This document shows positions 26,833 to 36,667 of a stretch of 64,000 nt of DNA, piece by piece (the first letter of the stretch is position 1; every line of letters starts with the position of its first letter). Both the position numbers and the translations under genes were made by a program. Source of the DNA: Leptospira hartskeerlii (GTDB lineage Bacteria > Spirochaetota > Leptospiria > Leptospirales > Leptospiraceae); assembly GCF_002811475.1 (NCBI RefSeq), contig NZ_NPDL01000006.1, positions 124,001 to 188,000 on the forward strand, written 5' to 3'. Below the pieces are notes generated by a model that did not search any database, had not been told where the DNA came from, and was given only the letters and a program-made list of their open reading frames with translations.

Positions 26833-27948
26833 ATGAAACTCAAAAGATATCTTTCGGAAGACTTTTCTTATTCGAAATCAGGAGAAATCCGTAAACTTCG
26901 AACCCTAGACAATGACAAATCCGTCAGAATTCTCAGCGTTTTTACCCTTCTAATCTCCTGCATTCTTTTGGCTCAAACCATACTTTCACCCGGCACTACA
27001 ATGGGAGGCCAGCTTCAATTCTTGTACGGTCTTAGCTTCGGAAGTTCCGCGTTATTCTCAGGATTGATGTTGGCGATCCTTGCCTTAAAGGACTTAAAAG
27101 GAAAAAAACTCTCCTATTTCTCCACTCTTGGTTATGTCGGGATCCTTACTTTAGTAACTACATTTGCAACTTTGGTGGATCAGCATCATGCGGGGGACTA
27201 TTCCGCATTCTGTTTCGGATTGCTTATGCTCCCACTTTTCATCCGGGCAAGCTTTCTTACTTACCTTACTATCGTCTCGATCAATCTGTTATTCTTTTCA
27301 TTCGGTTATAGTTTTATGACCGAACGAGACCTTGATTTCTCCATCTTAACCCCCGTCATTGCATTCTCCATTGCGAGCATAGGTGCAGCTATCAATGTAG
27401 AAGGTACCAGATTAAAAAGTAACCTTTTGCAATTACAATTGGAAGAATCCAATAAAAGCCTAAAAGAACTATCCCATAAAGATTCCTTAACAGGGCTTTT
27501 CAATAGAAGACACTTAATGGAATCATTAAGTACTCTTTTAGCGGCATCTAAAAGATACGATTTTCCTTTGTCTGTCCTTCTACTCGATTTGGACCATTTC
27601 AAAAAGGCAAACGATTCATTCGGACACCAAGCAGGAGATAAATTACTCGCGACGATCGGAAGATCGTTGTCTGGGTTAGTGAGAGATTGTGACGTAGCAG
27701 CTCGTTACGGCGGAGAAGAATTCTGTGTCGTGCTCTCCAATACGAATATAGAAGGAGCTAAATTCGTAGCGGAAAGGATCCGAGCCAGAATAGAAACCGA
27801 AACCTTCGAAGAAATACCTTGGACAATTACAGTGAGTATAGGAGTCGCTTCAAGAGAAGGTGACGAGAGTCCCGAAGATTTCCTAAAAGCGGCAGATAAG
27901 AAATTATACGAATCAAAGGCCGCTGGAAGGAACAGAGTCTCCGCCTAA
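26833..27948 (+). CDS. Membrane diguanylate cyclase (GGDEF)
   Basis: Makes the second messenger cyclic di-GMP from two GTP. The 371-residue protein has about six N-terminal transmembrane helices (residues 30-185) without a recognised sensor, then a GGDEF domain (about 205-370). The active site is YGGEEF and the inhibitory I-site RDCD lies five residues before it, so product feedback is expected. The typical ending AAGRNRV is present. The last 36 bases overlap the convergent symporter gene; both ends look genuine. Confidence 0.9.
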   Translation: MKLKRYLSEDFSYSKSGEIRKLRTLDNDKSVRILSVFTLLISCILLAQTILSPGTTMGGQLQFLYGLSFGSSALFSGLMLAILALKDLKGKKLSYFSTLGYVGILTLVTTFATLVDQHHAGDYSAFCFGLLMLPLFIRASFLTYLTIVSINLLFFSFGYSFMTERDLDFSILTPVIAFSIASIGAAINVEGTRLKSNLLQLQLEESNKSLKELSHKDSLTGLFNRRHLMESLSTLLAASKRYDFPLSVLLLDLDHFKKANDSFGHQAGDKLLATIGRSLSGLVRDCDVAARYGGEEFCVVLSNTNIEGAKFVAERIRARIETETFEEIPWTITVSIGVASREGDESPEDFLKAADKKLYESKAAGRNRVSA

Positions 27949-29337
27949 TTCCGGTTCCGACTCGAATAAAGAAATTTTAATATATCTTCCTAAATATTGC
28001 CCTAAAAAGCTTACCCCTAAAGCCGGAATAGTGGGCGGCAACCATTGCGGCCCAAAAAATTTCAGGCCTAACCAAACGATCATCCCTGAAAACATTGCAT
28101 AAACTGCTCCACTTGCATTCGCCTCTTTCCAAAATAATGCGGCGACCAAAGGAACAAAAAGAGAAACTAAACTAATGGAAGAAGAATCCGCGACCAACTG
28201 ATAAATATTCGTTTCGCTCAATGCCATTCCGGTAGATACAATTGTTACGACTAGTACGGAAAAACGCATTACTCTCAGTAACAACTTTTCAGAAGGATTT
28301 TTCAATGTGGGACGAATCAAATTTTCCCCTAAAACCGAAGCAGGAGCCAAAATCGCTCCGGAAGCGGTACTTAAGATCGCAGAAAGTAATGCCCCAAAAA
28401 ATAAGATCTGTATAAACAAAGTAGAATGTACTAATACTACGTGAGGAAGTATCATTTGATTGTCGCCGGCTGCAATCTCAGGATAAACTCTTCTAGCAAA
28501 ATATCCCGCAAGCAAAGGTAAAAATGCAACGGTCAGATACATTCCACCGCCTAAAAACGAAGAGTATACTGCTACCTTTTCAGATTTTGAAGACATCACT
28601 CTTTGGAAAATATCTTGTTGAGGGATAGAACCCAACCCTATCGTCATCCACGCTGCAATATATGCGAGAATCGCTTCAGTTTCAATTGGAGGAAAGAAGG
28701 AAAAAAATCCGGGCTTTGCAGTCGCAATTACAGTTTGGAATCCACCAGCTTTACCTTGCAGATCCCAGACCAAAACTAAAAGTCCTACTATGATCAATAT
28801 GGTTTGCAAGAAATCTGTAATCGAGATAGCCCACATACCTCCAATATAAGTATAGATCAAAACCACAACGGATGCCGAAAGTATCCCCACATACATATCG
28901 AATCCGAATAAAGAATGAATGACTATCCCCATTGCAACTAATTGAGCTGCGATCCAACCGAAGTATGAAGGAATCATAAATAATGCTGAAAGAAATTCTA
29001 CCTTACGGCCAAAACGATTTTTGTATAAATCGCCGAAGGTAAGAATATTCATCCTATACAATGGCCTGGCAAAAAATATCCCGACTAAAAAAAGACAAAG
29101 CGCAGCACCGAAAGGATCTTCTATCACAGCTAAGATCCCTCCATCCACAAACTTAGAAGAAGCACCCATCAAAGTTTCCGAACCGAACCAAGTAGCAAAT
29201 AGGGCCGAAGATGCAAGCACTAGAGGGAGCCTTCTTCCTGCTAATACATAGTCTTTAGAACTATTAACGAATCTAGAGGCAAATGCGCCGATCAGAATGG
29301 TAATAACAATATACAGAATAACGAAAAGACCTAACAA
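27913..29337 (-). CDS. Sodium/solute symporter (SSS family)
   Basis: A 474-residue inner-membrane transporter of the SSS family (proline/pantothenate/sugar type) with about 13 helices. Family hallmarks: YVLAGRRLPLVLASSALFATWFGSE in the first helices and the ATWFGSETLMGA sodium-site region, ITDFLQTILIIVGLLVLV, and GSIPQQDIFQRVMSSKSEK. Substrate cannot be assigned. An adjacent transporter-linked kinase is absent. The C-terminus overlaps the GGDEF gene by 36 bases on the opposite strand. Confidence 0.88.
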   Translation of the reverse strand: MLGLFVILYIVITILIGAFASRFVNSSKDYVLAGRRLPLVLASSALFATWFGSETLMGASSKFVDGGILAVIEDPFGAALCLFLVGIFFARPLYRMNILTFGDLYKNRFGRKVEFLSALFMIPSYFGWIAAQLVAMGIVIHSLFGFDMYVGILSASVVVLIYTYIGGMWAISITDFLQTILIIVGLLVLVWDLQGKAGGFQTVIATAKPGFFSFFPPIETEAILAYIAAWMTIGLGSIPQQDIFQRVMSSKSEKVAVYSSFLGGGMYLTVAFLPLLAGYFARRVYPEIAAGDNQMILPHVVLVHSTLFIQILFFGALLSAILSTASGAILAPASVLGENLIRPTLKNPSEKLLLRVMRFSVLVVTIVSTGMALSETNIYQLVADSSSISLVSLFVPLVAALFWKEANASGAVYAMFSGMIVWLGLKFFGPQWLPPTIPALGVSFLGQYLGRYIKISLFESEPELGGDSVPSSGL

Positions 29338-29420
29338 TTCAGAATGTCCTGATAGAAAACTTCTTAATTGTGATCTTGAAATTCAGAGAATCAAAACGCA
29401 AGCGATAATAAGAAAGTAGA

Positions 29421-32400
29421 TCAATCTATGTCCAAGATCAAAAGAGTGATATCGTCCTGGATCGAACTTTTAGAAATAAAATTTTGTAGATCGGAGATTA
29501 TCCTTTCTGCTTGGATCTGAGGTTCAAACTGAGCATTTGAACGGATAGAATGCAAAAATCTTTCCTCTCCATATTCCAATTTGTCTTCATCAAACTGCTC
29601 GTATATCCCGTCTGAGAAAAGAAAGATCCTATCTCCGGATTCTATCTTATATTCCTCGGTTCTATAAGGATAATCTTTTACAAATCCTAAGATAGCTCCT
29701 GTCTTAGGCATCTCTTCTGTTTGATAGGAACGTAATAAAAATTGGGAGATATGACCGGCAGATGCAAAATAGACTTTTTTCTCGGATAGATCCACATCGC
29801 AGATCGCTCCAGTGAAGTAGAGTGTTTTATATTTATTTAAAATAGAATTATTCAATGCGAAAAGAATTTCTCCCGGTTTTTCCAGAGAAGATTTTAAACT
29901 TTCATATTCTCCTTTGATCGCCATCGTAACTAACGCTGCTTGCACTCCGTGGCCTGTCGCATCCGCCAAAAAGAACCTATATCGTCCGTTGTTTAATTTA
30001 CATATATCATAGAAGTCCCCTCCTACTTCATCCATTGGCATGTAATTCACGGAATATCGCAAGCCCGGGATACTTTTAAGTTCAGGAAGAATACTTCTCT
30101 GGATCTTTTGAGAATACAACATATCCTTCCGAATGATAGAAAGAGATCTAGCTAATTCTTCCGTTCTTTCGTTTACTTTTCTTTCCAGTTCCGAATTCAT
30201 TCGAGTGATATCCTCGTATAATTTCGCATTCTCTAACGAAATTGCGGCCTGGGCGGAAAGTATCTCTAAAATTTCCAATCTATGTTCGTCGAAGATCCCA
30301 GCAGTAAGTCGATTCTCTAAATAAAGAACACATAATGTTCTTCCTTGTTTTGTAATCGGCATGCAGAGCAATGACTTGGGCTTACTTCTTTTAACATAGG
30401 GATTTACGGAATAAAAAGAATCTCTTGCTGCGTCAGAGATCAAAACCTTCTGCCCGGAACGAAAACAAAAATACACAATTTCTAAGGGTAAAAGATGCCC
30501 TGCTTCATCTAGTGAGATCGGCTTGGGCAAAAATCCAGGCTCTTCTATATCGGAACCCGCCATCAAAAAAAGTTCTTTGTCTTGGGGAAGGATCAAAAAT
30601 CCTCTAGTAGCCGCTGCATTCTCCATGATAGTTCGGATTAGCTGCCTTAATAATTCGCCTAACTCGATCACTCCTGAAATACTTTGAGAAGCCTTGAGCA
30701 CAGTTCGTAAATCCAAACTGAAGGATGTGGAAAGCATAGAATCTGCCAGGATCTTCTCCGCGGAACGTTTCGGAGTTCCTTGAGGACGAAGCAATTCTCC
30801 GTATTCATCTCTGAGCAAGTTTACGATAGATTTGGCTCCCCAAGATCCGTAAAGCCGAACCGCATTTTGCATCAGGAACTTTCCGTAGGAGGTCCTACCG
30901 TGTTCTATACTCCATTCAGCAACATGTTGGTATACGACTGCTTTTCGAAAATCGTTCGGTTCGGACTCAACTTGTTGTATGGCCATATCAAAATATTTGG
31001 ATGCATTTTCCTTTCTTCCTGCATAATCCTCATAAAGTCCTGCCAAAACAAAATAGAATAATTGGAAACTAGGCGGATAGATCCTTGACCAAAGTTTAAA
31101 TAAATATAATGAATATCTAAAGAAGAACTTTTCGGTCAATTTCAACTTCTTCTTACGCAATTTCAAAAGTCCCAAGGACCTATAAAATCTATATTCCGAA
31201 TATATGAACATGATCCTGGATTTTTCCAGATCCGAATGATAATTTTTAAAAATTCTCTCCGCTTCTAAATAATAGCCCGACAGATAGGAAAAAGAACCGA
31301 ATAAGGTTGCGTACCAAGAATTAGCAGTCCCATTTCCCGCAGACTCGAGAACCTTAGACTCGAATTCCCGATCAGTATATAAATTATCCTTATATCGAAT
31401 TGTTTCAGTGGATTTTCCTTCTAGACGATCTAGATAAGAATCGGAAGAATACAAAAGGATCATCAGAATATCGTAATTTAATTTGGAACCTCTTTCTAAG
31501 TTCTCTCTGATCTTCTCCCTATAGGAAATGGAATTTTCCGCAGAATATAATTGATTCGTATTTTGGGAAAAAAGTGCGAACGCAGCCCAGAGATAGTCCC
31601 CATACTGCATACATTTATGAAATGCCTCTTCCGTATAATCCACTATGGAACGGAAAGGATACATAAAATAATCCAGAAGAATTGTCCGGCCAAAAACAAA
31701 TCGACCATAGAGTTCATCTGATTTAAACTTTTTTAATATCTTTTCGGCCAGTGTCCAATATCTCATAGACTGCTGAAAATTTCCGTTGATGGAAAGCAGA
31801 ATGGAACCGAATCCTGCGTAACCGAAAAAGCTAAATGGAGCATTTCCTTCTTTCAAGGTAAGGTTGATCAGCTTTAAATAAATATAAGCCATCACCTTCA
31901 TATCCATATGTTTTCCGTAATTAAGAAGATTAACTAAAATGTTTAAGGCTTCCGTTTTATATGGATCTTTGCTATCTTTTGCATGTACTAATTTTTCAGG
32001 AGATCTTCCTCTACTGTAGAATACCATCTTCAATACTTCGCCGAATACTGCTAAAAATCCTGGTTTCTCTTTAAAACCGATCCCAAGAGATTGTAATGCT
32101 TTGATCCCGATCTTAGATGCGGAATCCAAATCGTTAAAAACGTTCATCACTTCCAATTGCATTAGATAAACGTCCGCTTTTTCGGATGGGCTATGGAGTT
32201 TGGAAAGTAGGTCGGATATGATCTTCTCCGCTTCTTCTCTTCTGGATAAATAATATGCGGATTCCGCAAGAGACTTCAGAATATGAATAGCGTTCTTTCT
32301 ATCTTTCTGCCAATAAGAGTCTTTTAGCTGAGAAGCAAGCAGACTAAAAAAAGAATAAGAAGATTCGTATGCTGCTCCGACTTTTGCAGAATTACCGGCA

Positions 32401-34697
32401 AGTATAGTATAATGAAAGAAGTCCTCATTCTCCTGTCCGTTCGTATACAATTCTCTGGAACGCAAAAGATGATTTGCAATATCTAAGATCTGTTCGGATC
32501 CGCCTGAATTTTTTTCCCTTTCTATCAGTAATTTAGCTAGAGTATTATGGATCCTTGCTTTCTCGCCAGAGTCTGTTGCATCCAAAATACTTTGGATCAT
32601 TCTATCATGAGAAAAATGGAACTGTACATTCGAAAGAGAAGAATACATTCCGGATTCTTCTATCTTTTTTTGGGAAATATACTGCAAAGCGGGAAACAAC
32701 ATATTTCCCGCTTCTCTATAAAATACGATCCCTTCTCTGATTGCTTCTCTAATCCCTCTAGACAAGACCCCGGGTCTTGTTTTGAAAAAATCATACATAT
32801 CTTTCAGATCGAATTTAGCCCCGATACAAGCCCCTACCCGCAAAACTTCCAAGGTTTCGTCAGGAAGTTTTCCTACCTTATCCAGAAATAGATCTAGAAC
32901 GTTATCCGTAACTGCTCTTTGTAAAAGCCTATCCCAATCCACTCTATGGTAAGCAGTCTTTGGATCAAAACTAAGACATCCTTCATCATACAAGGATTTT
33001 AAGAACTGATGCAAAAATAGAGGATTCCCTCCCGTTTTTGAAACGAGAACTTCTGCGAGTCTGTTCGCGTCTTCAGCAGAAACATGAATACTGTCTGAAA
33101 TATACTTAAAAACACTATGTTCGCTTAGAGGAGAAAGTCGTATCTCTCTCAGATCCAAACCTGGAGAGCCTTGTTTTACATTTACATTCGGGAAGAAGTC
33201 GGCATCTTCAGAACGACTGGTCAAAACAAAAAGTAATCCTTCCCAATCTTCGCTATTCAAAATAAATTCAAGTAATGCAAGAGAAGCGGAATCTGCCCAT
33301 TGTAGATCATCCAATAGAATGATTGCCGGATTTTTTCGGTCAAAACAAAGAGTCAAAAACTTAAGAGCCACTGCAAATAGGATCTTTTCGTCCTTCTGCC
33401 TCTTACTGGTTTTTGCGGGTATTTCTATTCCTAATGTTTTTCCCAAATCAGGCAAAAACTGGGTCAGGATCTCTATATTATCCCCTAGAGTTTCCTTTAT
33501 AAAATTTTTAAGTAGAACGATCTCTTCTTCTTTTTTCTGGAGTATCCTTCTTAAAAGATCATCCATGATCTGGCGGAATGCATAGTACGGGATTTCTTTT
33601 TTATCTTCTTCGAATTTTCCCCGTAAAAGAACGACAGAATAAATATCCAGATAAGTGATCGCATCTTCTACTAGAGCAGTTTTTCCAGTACCTGATTTTC
33701 CTCCGATGAATACTGCCGACCTTCTTCCGTTCGTTACATTTACTATCCCGGATTCGATCTCTTTTCTTTCTTTATCTCTATCATAGATACGAGGAGAATC
33801 TCTAAAACCTACTTTTCTTTCATAAACGCCGGGAACAAACTCCGACAATTTACGTTTGGACTTTAAAGAATCCTTAATGCTCTTTAGGTCGTGTATCAGA
33901 TTTTCCAAAGAGAAGTATCTCTCTTCCGGCATCTTAGAGAGTAATTTATCCACCAAAGTTGAAATTGCGGTAGGAACATCTTCCCTTTTTTTCACTAAAG
34001 AAACAGGAGATCTTGCAATATGATAATGTACCATCTCCAAAGGATCTTCCGTTTCAAACGGAGGAGCTCCGGAGATCATCTTATAGAACAATGCTCCTAA
34101 AGAATATGCATCTGATCTGAAATCAACCGGACGATTCAGCCTTCCCGTATTTTCAGGAGAACAATAAGGTAAAATATCAAATGTATATCTAAGAGGCGCA
34201 TAACTTCCTTTTTCGGAGAGAAGAAGAGAGGCTCCTCCCAACCAAGCTAATTTTGTTTCTCCAGTATCCGGATTATAAAAGAATGCACGCGGAGAAATTT
34301 GGTTATGAACAATGCCGAATGAATGTAACCTTGCTAAATTCTCCGTAATTGCTAAAGCTATGTCTAAGAAGGTCTCGAGAGAGATGGATCCTGCCAAACT
34401 TTGGTGTAGAAGTTTAGAAGGGATATTTTCGTAGATCAAACAGATCCCGTCCGAATTTTCGAACATATCCTCCGGTTTGAGAATACCTGGATCGCTAACT
34501 AATTTCCCCAATTCAAATTCATTTAGAAAATACACCGAAGAGGTTTCCTTGCCCTCCGGTCTCTGAACTCGAATGATCTTTGGTTCTCTGGTCCTACCGA
34601 ATTTTCCTCTATATGTTTGAGAAAAACTGTCCTCGTACAACAATTCCCCCAATTCATAAGGAACTCTGTCTGTGGACAAATCCGGCGTAGTTTCCAA
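29421..34697 (-). CDS. Giant pseudokinase-ATPase-GAF-SpoIIE phosphatase
   Basis: A 1758-residue soluble signalling protein. Domains: Ser/Thr kinase fold (about 15-275); predicted STAND/AAA ATPase (Walker A GGKSGTGKTAL near 332, Walker B ILLDDLQWAD near 460); a long helical, TPR-like middle (about 700-1300); GAF (about 1320-1490); short coiled coil; SpoIIE/PP2C phosphatase (about 1545-1758, VGGDFYDI, ADATGHGVQAALV, DDITLLIL). The kinase catalytic loop reads HNQISPRAFF, so the HRD Asp is missing, and the DFG position is AWLG, suggesting a pseudokinase. The architecture resembles PknB-like/predicted-ATPase histidine kinases, with a phosphatase in place of the kinase output. Starts with TTG; the ribosome site is weak. 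Confidence 0.88.
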   Translation of the reverse strand: METTPDLSTDRVPYELGELLYEDSFSQTYRGKFGRTREPKIIRVQRPEGKETSSVYFLNEFELGKLVSDPGILKPEDMFENSDGICLIYENIPSKLLHQSLAGSISLETFLDIALAITENLARLHSFGIVHNQISPRAFFYNPDTGETKLAWLGGASLLLSEKGSYAPLRYTFDILPYCSPENTGRLNRPVDFRSDAYSLGALFYKMISGAPPFETEDPLEMVHYHIARSPVSLVKKREDVPTAISTLVDKLLSKMPEERYFSLENLIHDLKSIKDSLKSKRKLSEFVPGVYERKVGFRDSPRIYDRDKERKEIESGIVNVTNGRRSAVFIGGKSGTGKTALVEDAITYLDIYSVVLLRGKFEEDKKEIPYYAFRQIMDDLLRRILQKKEEEIVLLKNFIKETLGDNIEILTQFLPDLGKTLGIEIPAKTSKRQKDEKILFAVALKFLTLCFDRKNPAIILLDDLQWADSASLALLEFILNSEDWEGLLFVLTSRSEDADFFPNVNVKQGSPGLDLREIRLSPLSEHSVFKYISDSIHVSAEDANRLAEVLVSKTGGNPLFLHQFLKSLYDEGCLSFDPKTAYHRVDWDRLLQRAVTDNVLDLFLDKVGKLPDETLEVLRVGACIGAKFDLKDMYDFFKTRPGVLSRGIREAIREGIVFYREAGNMLFPALQYISQKKIEESGMYSSLSNVQFHFSHDRMIQSILDATDSGEKARIHNTLAKLLIEREKNSGGSEQILDIANHLLRSRELYTNGQENEDFFHYTILAGNSAKVGAAYESSYSFFSLLASQLKDSYWQKDRKNAIHILKSLAESAYYLSRREEAEKIISDLLSKLHSPSEKADVYLMQLEVMNVFNDLDSASKIGIKALQSLGIGFKEKPGFLAVFGEVLKMVFYSRGRSPEKLVHAKDSKDPYKTEALNILVNLLNYGKHMDMKVMAYIYLKLINLTLKEGNAPFSFFGYAGFGSILLSINGNFQQSMRYWTLAEKILKKFKSDELYGRFVFGRTILLDYFMYPFRSIVDYTEEAFHKCMQYGDYLWAAFALFSQNTNQLYSAENSISYREKIRENLERGSKLNYDILMILLYSSDSYLDRLEGKSTETIRYKDNLYTDREFESKVLESAGNGTANSWYATLFGSFSYLSGYYLEAERIFKNYHSDLEKSRIMFIYSEYRFYRSLGLLKLRKKKLKLTEKFFFRYSLYLFKLWSRIYPPSFQLFYFVLAGLYEDYAGRKENASKYFDMAIQQVESEPNDFRKAVVYQHVAEWSIEHGRTSYGKFLMQNAVRLYGSWGAKSIVNLLRDEYGELLRPQGTPKRSAEKILADSMLSTSFSLDLRTVLKASQSISGVIELGELLRQLIRTIMENAAATRGFLILPQDKELFLMAGSDIEEPGFLPKPISLDEAGHLLPLEIVYFCFRSGQKVLISDAARDSFYSVNPYVKRSKPKSLLCMPITKQGRTLCVLYLENRLTAGIFDEHRLEILEILSAQAAISLENAKLYEDITRMNSELERKVNERTEELARSLSIIRKDMLYSQKIQRSILPELKSIPGLRYSVNYMPMDEVGGDFYDICKLNNGRYRFFLADATGHGVQAALVTMAIKGEYESLKSSLEKPGEILFALNNSILNKYKTLYFTGAICDVDLSEKKVYFASAGHISQFLLRSYQTEEMPKTGAILGFVKDYPYRTEEYKIESGDRIFLFSDGIYEQFDEDKLEYGEERFLHSIRSNAQFEPQIQAERIISDLQNFISKSSIQDDITLLILDID

Positions 34698-34756
34698 TTT
34701 TATCTTTTTCGAAACCTAAGCGGCCCCGAAACCTCACCCGAACTAAATTTTAAAGT

Positions 34757-35437
34757 TCACACTTTAGAGGGCGAATACTTTTGGCGTGTAAAGATCCAAA
34801 CATAGTAAATGTCGGCTATCGTTCCGAGCCCGCTCAATACCTGAACAAAGTACTTATCCGGAAAATATAGAAAGATGAAGATCGTAAAGAATCCGTTGCC
34901 TAAAAACTTTGCCCATGAAACCGGATAGGAGAACATGTTCGGATTTCCAGTTTTTAAGAAAAGGATCGGATACAATACCGAAATGATCAGACTTAAGATA
35001 TAAGCCGAATTGGACCCGGTAAAAAGATCATAACCTCCCTTATAGAAAGTATAGATCAATAATCCCCAAGACACCACCAAAATGCCCAAAAGGAATTTAT
35101 ATCCCTTATCCGACATTGGCAAGGAAATTTGTTTTTTACCGAACCGGATTACCTGATAGAAAATCACTATGTCCAATACGAATCCGAGTTTATAGCCCCA
35201 GAGTAATATCGCACCCATCGGTTCTTTAATAAAGAAGCCCCATAATAATTCCCAAATAATGTTCCCGCAGGCGATAAAAACGGGCATCTCGACGAATTTT
35301 TTCTTAAACGGTTCTATTAGAAGAACTGCATACATATAGGCCCAGAAAACCACTCCTAAAAGTAAGCAAATATTCTCAAACAGAGTATAACGTCCGAAGT
35401 ATTCCGGGTCCGTTGCTAATGTCTGCCAAAAACTCAT
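34757..35437 (-). CDS. Integral membrane protein resembling transmembrane terpene cyclases (PaxB/Pyr4-like)
   Basis: A 226-residue protein with about seven transmembrane helices. Size, topology and the placement of acidic residues in helices (NIIWELLWGF with a Trp-Glu, LGFVLDIVIFYQVIRFG, and IADIYYVWIF near the end) resemble the membrane-type terpene cyclases of fungal and bacterial meroterpenoid pathways, where a Glu and an Asp protonate the substrate. This is inferred from pattern recall, not alignment. The upstream gene, 3 bases away and likely co-transcribed, belongs to the MpaB/rubber-oxygenase family that also acts on isoprenoid chains. Alternative: a generic small membrane protein. Confidence 0.5.
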   Translation of the reverse strand: MSFWQTLATDPEYFGRYTLFENICLLLGVVFWAYMYAVLLIEPFKKKFVEMPVFIACGNIIWELLWGFFIKEPMGAILLWGYKLGFVLDIVIFYQVIRFGKKQISLPMSDKGYKFLLGILVVSWGLLIYTFYKGGYDLFTGSNSAYILSLIISVLYPILFLKTGNPNMFSYPVSWAKFLGNGFFTIFIFLYFPDKYFVQVLSGLGTIADIYYVWIFTRQKYSPSKV

Positions 35438-35440
35438 CCT

Positions 35441-36568
35441 TTATAGTCTCCAATTCTCTCTTAATGAAGGCGGGATCCAAAATCTGGCTTTTTTTCCGCC
35501 GTAATAAAAATGATCCATAGAAAAAAGAAGTTTGGAAGCAAAATAAGCGACTAACTTTCCGAACCCTTCATCATCGTCTACATGAGAGTCGAAGTCCTTA
35601 AAGATCTTTTCCATAAAATAACCCAAAGGATTTTTTGGAGGCCATCCTAGGCCAAGCACTTCGCTTGTTTTTTGTCCCATGTATGTTTGCAAAAAAAATA
35701 ATGGAAGGTTATCAAATAAATTTCCCGGAAGCATATATTCCATAAAGTCCAATAGAGATTTTGCAAGTACCTTGCCGGCGTCCGAAGGTTTTTGTTGGTC
35801 GTTAAATATCGACTCACCTAAAGAATGTGCGGCATCATATCCTTCCGGACAGAGCTCAGGTTTTACTCCTATAAAATGTCCCACCACCCTCCATAGATGA
35901 ATGTATGAGTCTTTTTCCTCCTGGCTAAGTTTTAGAGAGGATTGACCAAGACCTTCTACCACCAAACTGGAAAAAGATTGTAGAGTACCTGCCATATCTT
36001 CTTGGTTGATCGGTTGTCCCCAAGCAGCAGGATCCCAGTCTTTTCCTTTTCCGAGAAAATAACGTATAGAAGCATGCATTAATCTTACTTTCTGGGCGGT
36101 GCGTATCCCTTTACCTTGAGGGCCCAGTCCATTCTCCTGTGCGACAGAGATAACAAACTGAGTGGTTTCCATCAGTCTTCGATTGACTCCGTCTATTACA
36201 CCATTCTGTTCTATCAATCTTCCAGTTTTGTAAAGTACCTGTGCTCCGTCTCCGCAAGAGTACGCCATGGGAAGAGACTTAACGCAAAGCATCATCAAGA
36301 TTTGAGGACCATAAGTGGAGAATAACTGCTCTCCTTTTGCAATCTTGTTCTTATCCGCCCAAGAAGGGAGATCTTCCGTTTCATAAAAATATTTTTCTAA
36401 ATAATCAGGTAAACCGGAAGGGATAGGATCCGAGTTCTTAGAAAGGGCATCGAAAAAGAGCATTGTTTTCTCTCTGTCAAAAGCGGATTCAGTAAAATAT
36501 TTCGTGACAATCTCGTCCGCCAATGGATCAGTTTCTTTTCGTAATGCGCGTAACTCGTTCGAATTCAT
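35441..36568 (-). CDS. DUF2236 / MpaB-Lcp family haem oxygenase
   Basis: A 375-residue protein of the oxygenase MpaB / latex-clearing protein family (DUF2236). The family signature appears as RTAQKVRLMHASIRYFL near residue 165, with the conserved Arg/Lys/His positions, followed by NQEDMAGTLQSFSSLVVEGL and the WRVVGHFIGV segment. Characterised members are b-type haem oxygenases that cleave isoprenoid double bonds (rubber, or the farnesyl chain in mycophenolate synthesis). No signal peptide, so cytoplasmic. Paired with the terpene-cyclase-like membrane gene and divergent from a FadL porin, which imports hydrophobic compounds. Substrate here is unknown. Confidence 0.8.
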   Translation of the reverse strand: MNSNELRALRKETDPLADEIVTKYFTESAFDREKTMLFFDALSKNSDPIPSGLPDYLEKYFYETEDLPSWADKNKIAKGEQLFSTYGPQILMMLCVKSLPMAYSCGDGAQVLYKTGRLIEQNGVIDGVNRRLMETTQFVISVAQENGLGPQGKGIRTAQKVRLMHASIRYFLGKGKDWDPAAWGQPINQEDMAGTLQSFSSLVVEGLGQSSLKLSQEEKDSYIHLWRVVGHFIGVKPELCPEGYDAAHSLGESIFNDQQKPSDAGKVLAKSLLDFMEYMLPGNLFDNLPLFFLQTYMGQKTSEVLGLGWPPKNPLGYFMEKIFKDFDSHVDDDEGFGKLVAYFASKLLFSMDHFYYGGKKARFWIPPSLRENWRL

Positions 36569-36667
36569 TCTAAAACTAAAACCTCGTCTCCGGAATGCGC
36601 CAGTTTTATATTTTGAATTTTAAAAAGAAAGCACTTGTAAAAAAAACCGTAACGAATTCCTTTAAGC

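Noticed and set aside
27913..27948. 36-base overlap of the diguanylate cyclase and symporter genes
   Set aside because: Both C-termini look normal for their families, so this is a real tail-to-tail overlap rather than a mis-call or frameshift.
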